DNA of 64,000 nt, taken from positions 47,708,100-47,772,099 of the forward strand of contig CM066984.1 in NCBI GenBank assembly GCA_033977485.1, in the 5' to 3' direction. Position numbers and translations under genes: made by a program. Positions 10,351-21,400 of the stretch are shown here, piece after piece (position 1 is the stretch's first letter; every line of letters starts with the position of its first letter). The stretch comes from Hydrangea macrophylla (Eukaryota > Streptophyta > Magnoliopsida > Cornales > Hydrangeaceae). Under the pieces are notes generated by a model, which was given only the letters and a program-made list of their open reading frames with translations, did no database searches and was not told the origin of the DNA.

Positions 10351-11483
10351 TTACTCCACACCGATCATGAATCATTAAAGCATCTTAAGGGACAAGGTAA
10401 ATTAAACAAGAGACATGCTAGATGGATGGAATACATTGAGACTTTTCCTTATGTCATCCGTTACAAGCAAGGTAAGGAAAACATTGTTGCTGATGCTTTA
10501 TCTCGAAGGCATGTACTTCTTACTTCTATGAGTGCTAAAATGCTTGGGTTTGAATATGTGAAAGATATGTATGCCAATGATGCTGATTTTTCTGATGTGT
10601 ATTTGGCATGTGATAAAGCGGCATTTGGTAAGTTTTTTAAGCATGATGGTTATTTGTTTAAAGAAAGTAAATTGTGTGTGCCTCATTGTTCAATGCGAGA
10701 ATTGTTGGTGCGAGAGGCACATGGTGGGGGCTTAATGGGACACTTTGGTGTTAGGAAAACCTTAGAAATTTTACATGAACATTTCTTTTGGCCTAGGATG
10801 CGACGAGATGTCATTAGAATTTGTGGTCGGTGCATTACATGTAGAAGGGCCAAATCTAAGGTTTTACCACATGGGTTGTATACACCCTTACCCGTCCCTA
10901 GTGAGCTGTGGGTAGACATATCTATGGACTTTGTTTTGGGACTGCCTAGGACAAAAAGAGGTAGAGATTCTATTTTTGTGGTGGTGGATAGATTTAGTAA
11001 GATGGCACATTTCATTCCATGCCATAAAACAGATGATGCCACAAACATAGCTGATTTGTTTTTCAAGGAGATAGTACGACTCCATGGTATGCCTAGGAGT
11101 ATTGTTTCGGATAGGGATGTCAAATTCCTTAGCTACTTTTGGAAGGTTTTGTGGGGAAAATTGGGTACCAAACTTTTATTTTCCACTACTTGTCACCCAC
11201 AAACTGACGGACAAACTGAAGTAGTCAATAGGACTCTAACTCAACTCCTACGCACTATCATTCAAAAGAATTTGAAAACTTGGGAGGACTGTTTACCATT
11301 TATCGAATTTGCATATAATAGGAGCATGCATACTACTACTTCTCATTCTCCCTTTGAAATTATTTATGGTTTTAATCCACTTACTCCTTTAGATTTAATG
11401 CCTTTACCTGTTGATGTCAGGAGTAGTTTGGATGGACACCAAAAGGCTAAATTGGTGAAGTCAATTCATGAGAGAGTACGACT
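10351..11483 (+). pseudogene. G2 pol fragment: RNase H end and integrase
   Basis: The frame begins inside RNase H at [23 protein letters not shown] and passes VADALSRR. It then holds the integrase HHCC region ([10 protein letters not shown] ... CGRCITC) and the DD35E core ([24 protein letters not shown]). It ends at SIHERVRL where a LINE is inserted. The open frame reads on to 11742, but everything after 11483 is LINE sequence in the wrong frame. Protease and most of RT are missing, so the element could move only with help. Confidence 0.93.
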
Positions 11484-12155
11484 GATTGGAGTTGGCCAGC
11501 TACAATTTCCGTTGGCCTCAATGAAGTTCGGGCTTCCTTGTCCACTTTTTATAAACCTACTGCTAGGAAAGATACTATTGTTTGGACTACCTCCCCTAAT
11601 GGCAAGTTTAACTTCACCCATGTCTGGAACCACCTCAGGCCAACAGCAACTCCTGATGTTCCCTGGTACATTTTTGTCTGGTACTCAGGATGTTCCCCTA
11701 GACAGAATTTTATGTTATGGCTTGCCATTCAGAGAAGGCTAGCCACTCAGGATAGAATTTGTGGTTATACTCCTGGCCCGTTAGCCTGCGCTCTTTGTCT
11801 TAGACATATGGACTCTCATGATCATCTTTTCTTTGAATGTAATTACTCTAATTTTATTTGGCAGGAACTGATGATGAGGTGTAACTTGGTTTGGAATGGT
11901 ACCAGTTGGGATAGCACTGTTACTTGGATGATCCAGCATTGGAAGGGGAAGACCCCTCAACAAATGATACCCAGAATTTGTTTGGGAGTTACCATCTATG
12001 GTATTTGGAGAGAAAGGAATAAAAGAACTTTTCAGAATTCTTCTACTCCTAAAGAGCTTTTACTTAAGTTGTTTGTCTCACAAATCAATGCTCACATCAG
12101 GATCAAATGGAAGAGGAATAACCAACTTGAAGCCTTACTTAGAAATTGGGATTAA
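11484..12155 (+). pseudogene. LINE ORF2 C-terminal fragment (zf-RVT)
   Basis: The frame reads VGQLQF-like sequence at the edge and then [67 protein letters not shown] and WMIQHWKGKTPQQMIPRICLG, ending ALLRNWD at 12155. It covers the zf-RVT domain and the C-terminal tail with no internal stop from 11538. Only the last 220 or so residues are present, so it has no enzyme activity. Confidence 0.9.
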
Positions 12156-12402
12156 TTGGGATTGATTGTTTGGAATTTGGATCTGTTTTCTTGTTTTCTG
12201 GTTTCTCCTTTTAACTTGGTGCATTTGCTAAGTTAGTTTTTTCTTTTGTTATGTATTTGCTGGCCATGTGAGGCAGTTTTGTGGTTGTTTGCCACTTGTC
12301 CTTATGCTCTGTGCTTATCGTTTATCCTGGGGTATGCCCCTTGTACTTTTGTACATCTCTTTTTTGGAATCTATTTACCGTTTTCCGAAAAAAAAAAAAA
12401 AA
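11484..12402 (+). mobile_element. 5'-truncated LINE inserted in G2 pol
   Basis: This 919-bp insertion is flanked by the 14-bp repeat gagagagtacgact (11470-11483 and 12403-12416). It carries the end of ORF2, a 3' UTR, both tail hairpins (GGGG-TATG-CCCC at 12329-12340, TGTAC-TTTT-GTACA at 12342-12355), the terminus ttttccg and an A-tail. Confidence 0.95.
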
Positions 12403-12416
12403 GAGAGAGTACGACT

Positions 12417-12955
12417 TCAAATTACACAAAAAAAATGAAAGGTTTTCTTCCCAAGCCAATAAAGGGAGAAGGCGTTTCACCTTTGAACTCGAAGACTGGT
12501 TGTGGGTTCATATGCGCAAAGAAAGGTTCCCAGCTCATAGACGGACTAAATTGCATCCTCGAGGAGATGGACCTTTCCAAATCCTTGAGAAAATTAATGC
12601 CAATGCCTATAAAGTGGATCTTCCAGGTGAGTATAATGTTTCTGCTAGTTTCAATGTTTCTAATCTTTCTCCTTTTGATGCAGGTGACGATTCGAGGTTG
12701 AATCCTTTTGAGGAGAGGGGGAATGATGGGAACCATAGTGGACCAAAGCTTAAATATGATCATTTGCAAGTTCCAGATGGGCCAATCACAAGGTCAAGAG
12801 CTAAGAAGATCAACGAAGCAATGCAAGGACTGGTGCAATCCACTTGGGAAAAGCTCATAAACTTATTATGCAAGGCCCCAACATTTAACATGGGCTTGAA
12901 GGAAGAAGAATCAGTTCTAGTTCATGTGATACAAGCTACAGAAGGGATGGAATAG
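12417..12955 (+). pseudogene. G2 integrase C-terminus running into the LTR
   Basis: After the LINE, pol resumes with the integrase C-terminal domain: SQANKGRRRFTFELEDWLWVH, RKERFPAHRR and [20 protein letters not shown]. It continues through [20 protein letters not shown] into the 3' LTR (from 12724) and stops at 12953-12955 after [10 protein letters not shown]. An extra A in the run at 12425-12432 shifts the frame relative to the part before the LINE. The last 77 codons lie in the LTR, as in G4. Confidence 0.9.
12710..12723 (+). promoter_or_regulatory. polypurine tract of G2
   Basis: gaggagagggggaa lies immediately before the 3' LTR start. It is also translated, as part of FEERGN in the Pol C-terminus. 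Confidence 0.9.
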
Positions 12956-13418
12956 CTTATTGGATTTTTATAGACTTTACTTTTTTATGTTTCTATGGTT
13001 TTGGCATGTGGGCCTATTTTATTTATTAAGTATACATTTATTTAGCTTTAAACATGCAGTTTAAGTTGTTTTGGGCTTGAGTATTCAGCCCATGTCTTTT
13101 ATTTTCGTTGAAGGCCTTTTTGGCCCCAAGGGTTTCTTAGAAGGGATTAAAAGAAAGAACTTTGTAGCAGCTTTGATATCATACAACGTGAATGAAATTT
13201 ATTTTCTGGAGAGCTATTTAGTTTTCTCTGCTTGTTCTTGATTGAACAATCCGAACTTATCAAAGGCATTCCCTTTGTGGCGTTCAAACCAAATCTGGGT
13301 TCTTGAAACAGGATTTCAACGGGTCTAGATCATCCCTGTGACTTGATTGTTGGCTTTCTTGGGTGAATTACAATCTGATCGTGGGTTCAAGGAATATCAA
13401 TTCCACGGGTTCACAACA
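12724..13418 (+). repeat. 3' LTR of G2 (695 bp)
   Basis: It starts TGATGGGAACC and ends GGTTCACAACA (expected ACATCA), so the last bases have mutated. It is followed by the duplication atctc. Confidence 0.94.
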
Positions 13419-13423
13419 ATCTC

Positions 13424-13793
13424 TAATATTAATTAGCTGATAATTCATGCCAATGTAGGCAATATATTAATTCAATATACACACACATATATATATATAT
13501 GCATATGTAATATACATTGATCTTCAATCAGCCCATTGTTTCTTCTAGAAGGATAATTTCTCTTTTAACAGCCCAAATCCATGTATTAAGCATTCTCAAG
13601 CCCGTCAATGCATTGGATTAAATTGATGATGTCTTCTTCCTCCTTTGGGCCATATTTAGGAATCTTGGAATTAGCCCAAATCTCTTGGATAAGCCCAGCG
13701 AATGCTTCCTTGATCTTCTTAACCCTTGCTCTTGTAATTGGCACAACTGGAACATACAATGGGTCTTTAGTTTGTGCAAGTTGATTCTTATCA
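13424..13793 (-). repeat. G1b 5' LTR, U3-side part with Pol C-terminus
   Basis: The right edge is TTCTTATCA, i.e. TGATAAGAATC on the minus strand. From 13793 down to the stop at 13586 one frame encodes [27 protein letters not shown] and [21 protein letters not shown]. This is the counterpart of the Pol C-terminus encoded in the LTRs of A, G2 and G4. A CA/TA microsatellite occupies 13477-13500. Gag of G3 starts at once on the right (13794). Confidence 0.87.
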
Positions 13794-14530
13794 GAAATCT
13801 GGCCATTGTAGCCTCCCGATCCTCTTCTACATTAGCCCGGATCATAGCCACCTCCATCTCCTTATGGTATTCCTCCACACTTCTGGACCCTTGCGAAAGG
13901 TTTTGTAATTTTTGGAAGAGGTCTCTGTAGTAGTGGCTAGGTACAAATCTCCTCCTCATGAGAGCTTTCAACTCACCCCATGTTTTTACAGGTCTCTCAT
14001 GATTCCTCCTCCTATTGGTTACCAATTGATCCCACCAAATAATTGCATAATCAGTGAACTCAATTACCGATAGCTTCACCTTCTTCTCGTCTGAGTAATT
14101 GTGACAATAAAAAATCAGCTCTATTTTCTTCTCCCACTCTAAATACACTTCAGGGTCATTCCTCCCTTGGAAAGATGGTATTTTCATTTTGATGCTCCCA
14201 AGGTTCCTATCTACCCCGTCTCGACCCCTTGGATTCCCCCTAGGTCCTCTTCCACGCCTACCTCCTCTAGGTCTACCCATTCCTCCCCTACCAACATCAG
14301 ATACTACGTCTTCCTCATCCTCTTCATCTTCTTCGATCTCATACTCATTTTCAACTCTAGGCTCACGTCTCCTCCACGCCCACCTTGCAGATTTTGAATC
14401 ACTACATCTTGTTGATCCATCCTATCCCTTACCTCCCCAACACCAAATTTAACCGTTCAAACTGTCGTTGCATGGCCTGCAACATAAAGGTTGTGTTATC
14501 TACCTCCCCTCTAGGTGTTGAGTCACCCAT
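13794..14530 (-). pseudogene. G3 gag, N-terminal part, frameshifted
   Basis: The start MGDSTPRGE (ATG at 14530) aligns with MDDSTLRGE of G4. Small deletions between about 14360 and 14440 shift the frame in the acidic region. From 14280 the capsid frame is open: [58 protein letters not shown] and [18 protein letters not shown]. It is cut after ATMARF by the LTR of G1b; the open frame that continues to 13618 is a meaningless fusion with LTR bases. Confidence 0.9.
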
Positions 14531-15970
14531 TTTAATGTGCTGCAAAACAAGAATATTAGTGGTAAAACCTCACACACTCCCTTGCATGTTCACGCTAAAA
14601 AATTGTCACTCCACTCGTGTTTCACTCTGATTGGCTTTTTTCCAAAATTAGTCTCACACACTCTTGCCTTTTACCTCAATTGTTTTCCCTTTCAAGTTCT
14701 TTCAAGAACTAATTGAACTAAATCAAGACACAACCTTGTTTTATCCCAGTCAGCAATAGATTCAAGAAACAAGGAAGTAATAGAAAAAAAAATGACACAG
14801 ATCTCAAGAAAATATACGACGAGCGCAAACGAAACAAGAAATCAGATTTCGAGAGGAATAAAAGAAAAAAATCATTTTTTTTTTTTTTTGGTAATCGGGG
14901 GTGTCCGGGCCAGCTTGCGCGCACCTCGACAAAAGAAGAAGAAGAAGAAGAAGAAAAAAAAGAAAAAAATCATGAATATATATATATTTTTCTGAATATC
15001 AGCCAATTGAAGATTGAAACAAAGTTTATCCCAGGAAACAGCGATCACAGAATATAGGTTTCGAACAGCACAAAAACCAAATTTTTTTCAGAAAAATTTT
15101 CACACTAAGGAGTAAGATCAGTTTCAAATCCAAATCAAGTGGAGAAATGATCCTCATCTACCTACCTACGTTGCTAGATGGAATTAATTTGTATCTATTA
15201 TAATTTAAGCTCAGCTTGGCCCCTCGTCTGTGTATGGAGGTCTGGCTAGTGTTGCTGTTTTTGCGTGTGCCCTTGCTTTTCCTGTCTTTCTTTTAGGGGA
15301 TTTCACGTGATTGGGTGGGTCGTTTTCTTGGTTCTTAGCCTCAGAATGCCTCCCATCCGTCGTTGCTTTGTATTGATTCTTTTGTTTGCGCTGATTGTTT
15401 ACCCTGGGGTATGCCCCTTGATTTTTTGTATAGTGCCGGTTGGCTTTTTCTTTTATTGATTCGCCCTTTCCCGAAAAAAAAGATCAGTTTCGGACTCCTT
15501 AGACCATGGACAATGCAAAACGAACAAAAAAATTTAAGACGAGTTTTGGTACTCTTTTTTTTTTTTTTTCGGGACCCGATCTCTTCTCTTCCCTTTTTTT
15601 TTCTCCTCTTTTCTTTTCTTTTGTCTTGTGTTTTTTTTTTTTTTTTGAATAGTCAGGGAGCTTCACAATTCACATTCGTAAAGCACCAAAATAACCCTAA
15701 ATCACGAGGATGAACGAACACCAAGTAGCAAGAGAAAAAAAATCGCAGAACAGATTCACAACCCTAAACACGAAATTCCAAATCGTAATCACGAACACGA
15801 ACACGAACACGAAAGCGAACTAAAATAAGAACAAGAAAAGAACAGAACACGAATTGAACAGAAAGACGAGATGAAACAAGATCACGAAAATAACATAACA
15901 GAAAAAAAAAATGAAACAGAAACAAGGACACGAAATAAAATGGATAAATCAGACCTGATTTGGAGCCTAA
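14531..15970 (-). other. G3 5' leader with LINE insertion
   Basis: This noncoding leader parallels that of G4. It holds a CT-rich run, a poly(T) block (14876-14889), a GAA repeat (14934-14954), short TA repeats (14976-14989), A- and T-rich tracts, and GAACAC repeats (about 15795-15812) that differ in copy number between elements. A LINE fragment occupies 15126-15480. I see no gene. Confidence 0.82.
15126..15480 (+). mobile_element. 355-bp LINE 3'-end fragment in G3 leader
   Basis: It is flanked by agatcagtttc (15115-15125 and 15481-15491). It starts with the last codons of ORF2 (IKWRNDPHLPTYVARWN, stop near 15189), then a 3' UTR with the GGGG-TATG-CCCC hairpin (15406-15417), the ending gattcgccctttcccg and an A-tail. 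The codons and the UTR match the L1/L2/L3 subfamily rather than the L4 subfamily. Confidence 0.92.
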
Positions 15971-15982
15971 GCTCTGATACCA
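15971..15982 (-). promoter_or_regulatory. primer-binding site of G3
   Basis: Minus strand TGGTATCAGAGC, two bases from the LTR edge, matching initiator tRNA-Met. Confidence 0.93.
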
Positions 15983-15984
15983 AA

Positions 15985-16633
15985 TGATGTGAACCTGTGG
16001 AATTGATATTCTGTGAACCCACAATCAGATTGTAATAACCCAGGAAAGCCAATAATCAAGGCACAAAGATGATCTAGACCCGTTGAAATCCTGTTTCAAG
16101 AACCCAGATTTGGTGTGGACGCCACAAAGGGAATGCCTTTGATAAGTTCGAATTGTTCAATCAAGAACAAGAAGAAAAACTAAACTCTCTGAGAAGAATG
16201 ATATTCATTCGCATAATCTGCTTATTAAAAACTGCTACAAGAGTGTTTTATATCTAATAACCCTAGGGCCCAAAAGGCCTTCAAATCAAATAAAAGAAAT
16301 GGGCTGGAGGTACTTAAGCCCAAAATAACTTAAACTTTAAAGCTAAATAGATGTCCAATTAATGAATAAAATAGGCCCACATGCCCAAAACCAGCGAACA
16401 TAAATAAAATAGCCTAAGTAGCTTGTATCACATGGATTAAAGCTGGTTTCTCTCCTTCCAAGCCCATCTTGAATGTTGAAGTCTTGCTTGAAACATTTTC
16501 AAATTCAGCCCAAGTGGATTGTACCAATCCTTGCATTGCTTCCTTGATCTTCTTAGCTCTTGATCTTGTGATTGGCCCATTTGGAACTTGTAAGGGGTCA
16601 GCTTTAAGACTCGGTCCATCATGGTGCCCATCA
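15985..16633 (-). repeat. 5' LTR of G3 (649 bp)
   Basis: The plus-strand edges are TGATGTGAACC and GGTGCCCATCA. The right part encodes, on the minus strand, the Pol C-terminal tail ([20 protein letters not shown] and VIQAT). Many substitutions separate it from the G4 LTRs. Confidence 0.9.
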
Positions 16634-17412
16634 GACAATATCCTCATAGTGGTCTAATTTAGTCCAAAAGTTTTAGAATTTAAAAGCCCTACCTTTTCAT
16701 CTCTGACTTTTATCAACATGAACAACAATAGAAGAGTGATAAGAGATACCAGGGGTATGGAAATGGGCAAAAGTCTCTGTGAAATTATCAATCCAAGTCT
16801 GATTAACCATAGCTCTATCAAGCTTTCTTTGAGTAAAATCCTCTCTACCATATCTTCTGTACTCCAAGTGAATTGCTCTCCAATGTATTTGAGATACACT
16901 AGACAACACTCATTAGTAGCTTAAATAAAATCCTTCATGTCATTGTTCCAGCCAAACTTGGCATCAGAGACTTCCTGAGGGCATAAGGTAACATTAAAGT
17001 CACCTAAAGCAATAAAATTAGTGGACTGAGTTCCCTGACATATGTTTCTGAGATCAGACCAAAGAGGCATTCTTTCAAGACCAGTATTATGGCCATTAAT
17101 GAAAGTCGCTTCAAAGACATGAGACATGTCCTCTTTCACAATTCTAACATGGATCAATTGCGAGGAGGTTTTTTAAACAGTCAGAGAAATTTTGTCTGAG
17201 TTCCAGCTAATCCAAATTCTCCCAACAGAATTTGGGCTGCTGTTAGTGACAAAATTCCAATTCTTAAGACATTTTTGTTTGATGAAGTCTTCATTATCTT
17301 GTCTCACTTTGGTTTCAGTAATTCCTAGCACATCAATATTATTCTCATAGATGAATTTAGCAACTTCAGATTGCTTAGTGGGCTGATTTAAGCCCCTAAT
17401 ATTCCAATAGCT
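16634..17412 (-). pseudogene. L0 ORF2 endonuclease region
   Basis: On the minus strand ORF2 starts with SYWNIRGLNQPTKQSEVAKF (17415 down), followed by VLGITETKVRQ with the catalytic glutamate, FVTNSSPNSVGRIWISWN, and IALGDFNVTL with the GDFN box. Then come FTQRKLDRAMVNQTW and an altered SDHS site (SYHSS). Stops after SLTV and KDFI and frameshifts near 16910 break the frame. It is cut by G3 just after the region matching FWTQLDHY of L4. The endonuclease would nick genomic DNA to prime insertion. Confidence 0.88.
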
Positions 17413-17838
17413 CAAGAATCACTTCTTGGACCTCTAAATTTCTTTCTTATGCTGGCAGACTCCAACTTATCCAATTAGTTCTTGCAGGGGTTCAAAATTA
17501 TTGGGCTGCCATGTTCATTCTTCCCAAAAGTGTCCTTAAGTATATTGATAGATTAATGTGTAGATTCCTTTGGACCGGAGGAACTGAAAAAGCCCATGGG
17601 GCTAAAGTTGCTTGGGACTTAGTTTGTAGGCCTAGGAAGGAAGGGGGTCTTAGCCTGAAAAACTTAACTCAATTAAATTTTATTTTAAATTTCAAACATA
17701 TCTGGGCCATATTTACCTCTAAAAATAAATCCCTTTGGGTGGATTGGATACATACTTACATGTTGAAAAGGAAAAGTTTTTGGGAAGCCAAGACCCCTTC
17801 CCAATGCTCTTGGTATTGGCGAAAGCTCCTTAAACTTA
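17413..17838 (+). pseudogene. L1 ORF2 fragment, first half
   Basis: The frame reads WTSKFLSYAGRLQLIQLVLAG, then MFILPKSVLKYIDRLMCRFLW, GAKVAWDLVCRPRKEGGLSLK and SWYWRKLLKL. It is open from the truncation point to the G4 insertion at 17838. It corresponds to the region between RT and zf-RVT. The four last codons before 17846 in the longer open frame belong to the LTR. Confidence 0.9.
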
Positions 17839-18499
17839 TGATGTGAACCCACGATCAGATTGTAATTCACCCAAGAAAGCCAACAATCAAGTCACAGGGA
17901 TGATCTAGACCCGTTGAAATCCTGTTTCAAGAACCCAGATTTGGTGAACGCCACAAAGGAAATGCCTTTGATAAGTTCGAATTGTTCAATCAAGAACAAG
18001 CAGAGAAAACTGAATAGCTCTCCAGAAAATAAATTTCATTAACGTTCTATCCCCAAGCTGCTACAAAGTTCTTTCTTTTAATCCCTTCTAAGAAACCCTT
18101 GGGCCAAAAAGGCCTTCAACGAAAATCAAAAGACATGGGCTAAATACTCAAGCCCAAAACAACTTAAACTGCATGTTTAAAGCTAAATAAATGTCTACTT
18201 AAAAAAATAGGCCCACATGCCAAAACCATAGAAACATAAAAATTAAAGTCTATAAAAACCCAATAAGCTATTCCACCCCTTCTGTAGCTTGTATCACATG
18301 AACTAGAACTGATTCTTCTTCCTTCAAGCCCATGTTAAATGTTGGGGCCTTGCATAATAAGTTTCTGAACTTTTCCCAAGTGGATTGCACCAGTCCTTGC
18401 ATTGCTTCGTTGATCTTCTTAGCTCTTGACCTTGTGATTGGCCCATCTGGAACTTGCAAATGATCATCTTTAAGTTTTGGTCCACTATGGTTCCCATCA
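17839..18499 (-). repeat. 3' LTR of G4 (661 bp)
   Basis: Plus-strand edges are TGATGTGAACC and GGTTCCCATCA, an imperfect 11-bp terminal inverted repeat. Bases 18268-18499 encode the last 76 residues and the stop codon of Pol. Compared with the 5' LTR it lacks 24 bp near the U5 end, between two copies of the word tgaaccc. Confidence 0.96.
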
Positions 18500-21400
18500 T
18501 TCCCCCTCTCCTCAAAAGGATTCGACCTCGAATCATCACCTACATCAAAAGGAGAAAGGTCAGAAACATTGAAACTTGCAGAAACATTATACTCACCTGG
18601 AAGATCCACTTTATAGGTATTATCATTAATTTTCTCAAGGATTTGGAAAGGTCCATCCCCTCGAGGATGCAATTTAGTCCGTCTATGAGTTGGGAACCTT
18701 TCTTTGCGCAGATGAACCCACACCCAGTCTCCGGGTTCAAAAGTGACACGCTTTCTCCCTTTATTGGCTTGGGAAGCAAACTTTTCATTTTTTTGTGCAA
18801 TTTGAAGTCGTACTCTCTCATGAATTGACTTCACCAATTCAGCCTTTTGGTGTCCATCCAAACTACTCCTGACATCAACAGGTAAAGGCATTAAATCTAA
18901 AGGAGTAAGTGGATTAAAACCATAAACAATTTCAAAAGGAGAATGAGAAGTAGTAGTATGCATGCTCCTATTATATGCAAATTCGATAAATGGTAAACAG
19001 TCCTCCCAAGTTTTCAAATTCTTTTGAATGACAGTGCGTAGGAGTTGAGTTAGAGTCCTATTGACTACTTCAGTTTGTCCGTCAGTTTGTGGGTGACAAG
19101 TAGTGGAAAATAAAAGTTTGGTACCCAATTTTCCCCACAAAACCTTCCAAAAGTAGCTAAGGAATTTGACATCCCTATCCGAAACAATACTCCTAGGCAT
19201 ACCATGGAGTCGTACTATCTCCTTGAAAAACAAATCAGCTATGTTTGTGGCATCATCTGTTTTATGGCATGGAATGAAATGTGCCATCTTACTAAATCTA
19301 TCCACCACCACAAAAATAGAATCTCTACCTCTTTTTGTCCTAGGCAGCCCCAAAACAAAGTCCATAGATATGTCTACCCACGGCTCACTAGGGACGGGTA
19401 AGGGTGTATACAACCCATGTGGTAAAACCTTAGATTTGGCCCTTCTACATGTAATGCACCGACCACAGATTCTAATGACATCTCGTCGCATCCTAGGCCA
19501 AAAGAAATGTTCATGTAAGATTTCTAAGGTTTTCCTAACACCAAAGTGTCCCATTAAGCCCCCACCATGTGCCTCTCGCACCAACAATTCTCGCATTGAA
19601 CAATGAGGCACACACAATTTACTTTCTTTAAACAAATAACCATCATGCTTAAAAAACTTACCAAATGCCGCTTTATCACATGCCAAATACACATTAGAAA
19701 AATCAGCATCACTGGCATACATATCTTTCACATATTCAAACCCAAGCATTTTAGCACTCATAGAAGTAAGAAGTACATGCCGTCGAGATAAAGCATCAGC
19801 AACAATGTTTTCCTTACCTTGCTTGTAACGAATGACATAAGGAAAAGTCTCAATGTATTCCATCCATCTAGCATGCCTCTTATTTAATTTACCTTGTCCC
19901 TTAAGATGCTTCAATGATTCATGATCAGTGTGGATCACAAACTCCTTAGGCCAAAGGTAGTGCTGCCATGTCTCTAGAGAGCGAACAAGAGCATAAAGTT
20001 CCTTGTCATAAGTAGGGTAATTTAGGGCAGCCCCACTTAGTTTTTCACTGAAGAAGGCTATGGGCCTCCTATCCTGCATCAAAACGGCTCCAATCCCTAT
20101 ACCTGAAGCATCACATTCAATCTCAAAAGTTTTGTTAAAGTCAGGTAATGCTAACACAGGTGCAGAACATAGCCTTTCTTTAATAGTAGCAAAAGCATTC
20201 TCTTGTTCAATTCCCCAATGAAACCCAACATTCTTCTTAATGATTTCAGTGAGTGGTGCAGCAAGTGTACTAAAATCCTTAACAAAACGCCTATAAAAGC
20301 TAGCTAAACCATGAAAGCTTCTTACCTCAGTGATACCTTTAGGCGTTGGCCACTCCCTGATGGCCTTGACTTTCTCTTCATCCACCTCTATACCTTCTGT
20401 GCTAACAACATATCCAAGAAAAACAACTTTTTCCATGCAAAAAGTACATTTCTTAAAATTAGCATACAACTTTTCAGATTTCAACACACCAAACACACAT
20501 CTCAAATGTTCAATATGTTCATTTAAGTTCTTGCTGTACACTAGGATATCATCAAAATAGACGACTACAAATTTGCCTATGAATGCACGTAATACATGGT
20601 TCATTAACCGCATGAAAGTACTAGGCGCATTTGTAAGTCCAAATGGCATAACTAACCATTCATAGAGTCCATATTTAGTCTTAAATGCAGTTTTCCACTC
20701 ATCTCCCTCTTTCATTCTTATTTGATGGTATCCACTTTTAAGATCTATTTTACTGAAAATACATGAACCATGCAATTCATCAAGCATATCATCTAAACGA
20801 GGAATGGGATGGCGATACTTTACCGTGATATTATTGACAGCTCTGCAATCAACGCACATCCTCCAAGTCCCATCCTTCTTTGGCACTAGTAGCACTGGTA
20901 CTGCACATGGGCTCATGCTCTCTTTTACGTACCCTTTGCTCATCAAATCTTCAACTTGCCTTTGAAGCTCCTTTGTCTCCTCCGGATTGCTCCTATAGGC
21001 TGGTCGGTTTGGAATAACAGCCCCGGGTACCAAATCAATTTGATGCTCAATGCCTCTAATGGGCGGCAACCCACTCGGCATCTCCTCTGGAAATACATCC
21101 TCAAACTCCTGCAACAAAGAAACAGCCAAACTAGGAAGAGATTGGTTAGTTTCATCAAGATTAAGATAACATTCTTTGTAAACAAGAAGAATCACAGGCT
21201 GATTTGCTAAAAATGCCCTCTTAACCTCACTCTCTTTTGCATAAAAACTCAATTTTGTCTTTTCTTTTCTCTCTACAGACTCTCTTTCTTTTTTCTCTCT
21301 TGACTCCACTCCCTTTTCTTTATTCTCACCCATTTCACTATTTTCTTTTTCACTCTCTCTTTTTCTTGAAATTTCTCTCTCACTCTCATTTTTCTTTTCT

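Larger units (their letters stand above)
9165..13418 (+). mobile_element. Ty3/gypsy retrotransposon G2, internally deleted
   Basis: Two LTRs (9165-9863 and 12724-13418), a PBS, a polypurine tract and a 5-bp duplication (atctc, 9160-9164 and 13419-13423) define a complete insertion. The interior lacks gag, protease and most of RT: the leader jumps at about 10351 straight to RNase H. The remaining pol is nearly identical to that of G4, so the two belong to one family. The LTRs differ by several substitutions and small indels, so the insertion is older than G4. A LINE fragment sits in the integrase region (11484-12402). Confidence 0.94.
6659..13793 (-). mobile_element. Ty3/gypsy retrotransposon G1b, 5' portion
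   Basis: Read on the minus strand, this holds a 5' LTR (13793 to 8623, split by G2), a PBS, a long leader and the start of gag (7216 down to 6659). Gypsy A interrupts the gag, and the rest of G1b lies beyond the left edge. The right end of its LTR (13793) abuts the gag of G3, so G1b is inserted in G3. Its Gag N-terminus and its LTR (about 912 bp once G2 is removed) differ from those of G2, G3 and G4, so it is another family of the same general type. Confidence 0.87.
13794..16633 (-). mobile_element. Ty3/gypsy retrotransposon G3, 5' portion
   Basis: On the minus strand this has a 5' LTR (16633 to 15985), PBS, leader and gag (14530 down to 13794). G1b cuts it there, and the remainder would lie beyond the left edge. 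The leader carries a LINE fragment (15126-15480). Its right edge abuts LINE L0 with gacaa (16634-16638) as candidate target duplication. It belongs to the same family as G2 and G4 but is more diverged. Confidence 0.88.

Noticed and set aside
10426..11742. A single 438-codon gene
   Set aside because: The last 86 codons are LINE sequence in the wrong frame after the insertion point at 11483.
13618..14280. A complete 220-codon Gag variant with a novel C-terminus
   Set aside because: The C-terminus is the G1b LTR read out of frame; in the right frame those bases encode a Pol tail.
15126..15480. A SINE sharing the LINE tail
   Set aside because: Its 5' part is the end of LINE ORF2 and no tRNA-like or 7SL-like head with A/B boxes is visible.
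16634..17840. A twin-priming (5' inversion) LINE, since a minus-strand endonuclease part abuts plus-strand ORF2
   Set aside because: The word attccaatagct at 17401-17412 and 25906-25917 shows that the plus-strand LINE is a separate insertion into a minus-strand LINE.
19166..19606. Open frames on the plus strand opposite G4 pol, and similar antisense frames elsewhere
   Set aside because: They mirror well-conserved pol coding sequence, have no domain features of their own and recur only because pol is conserved.
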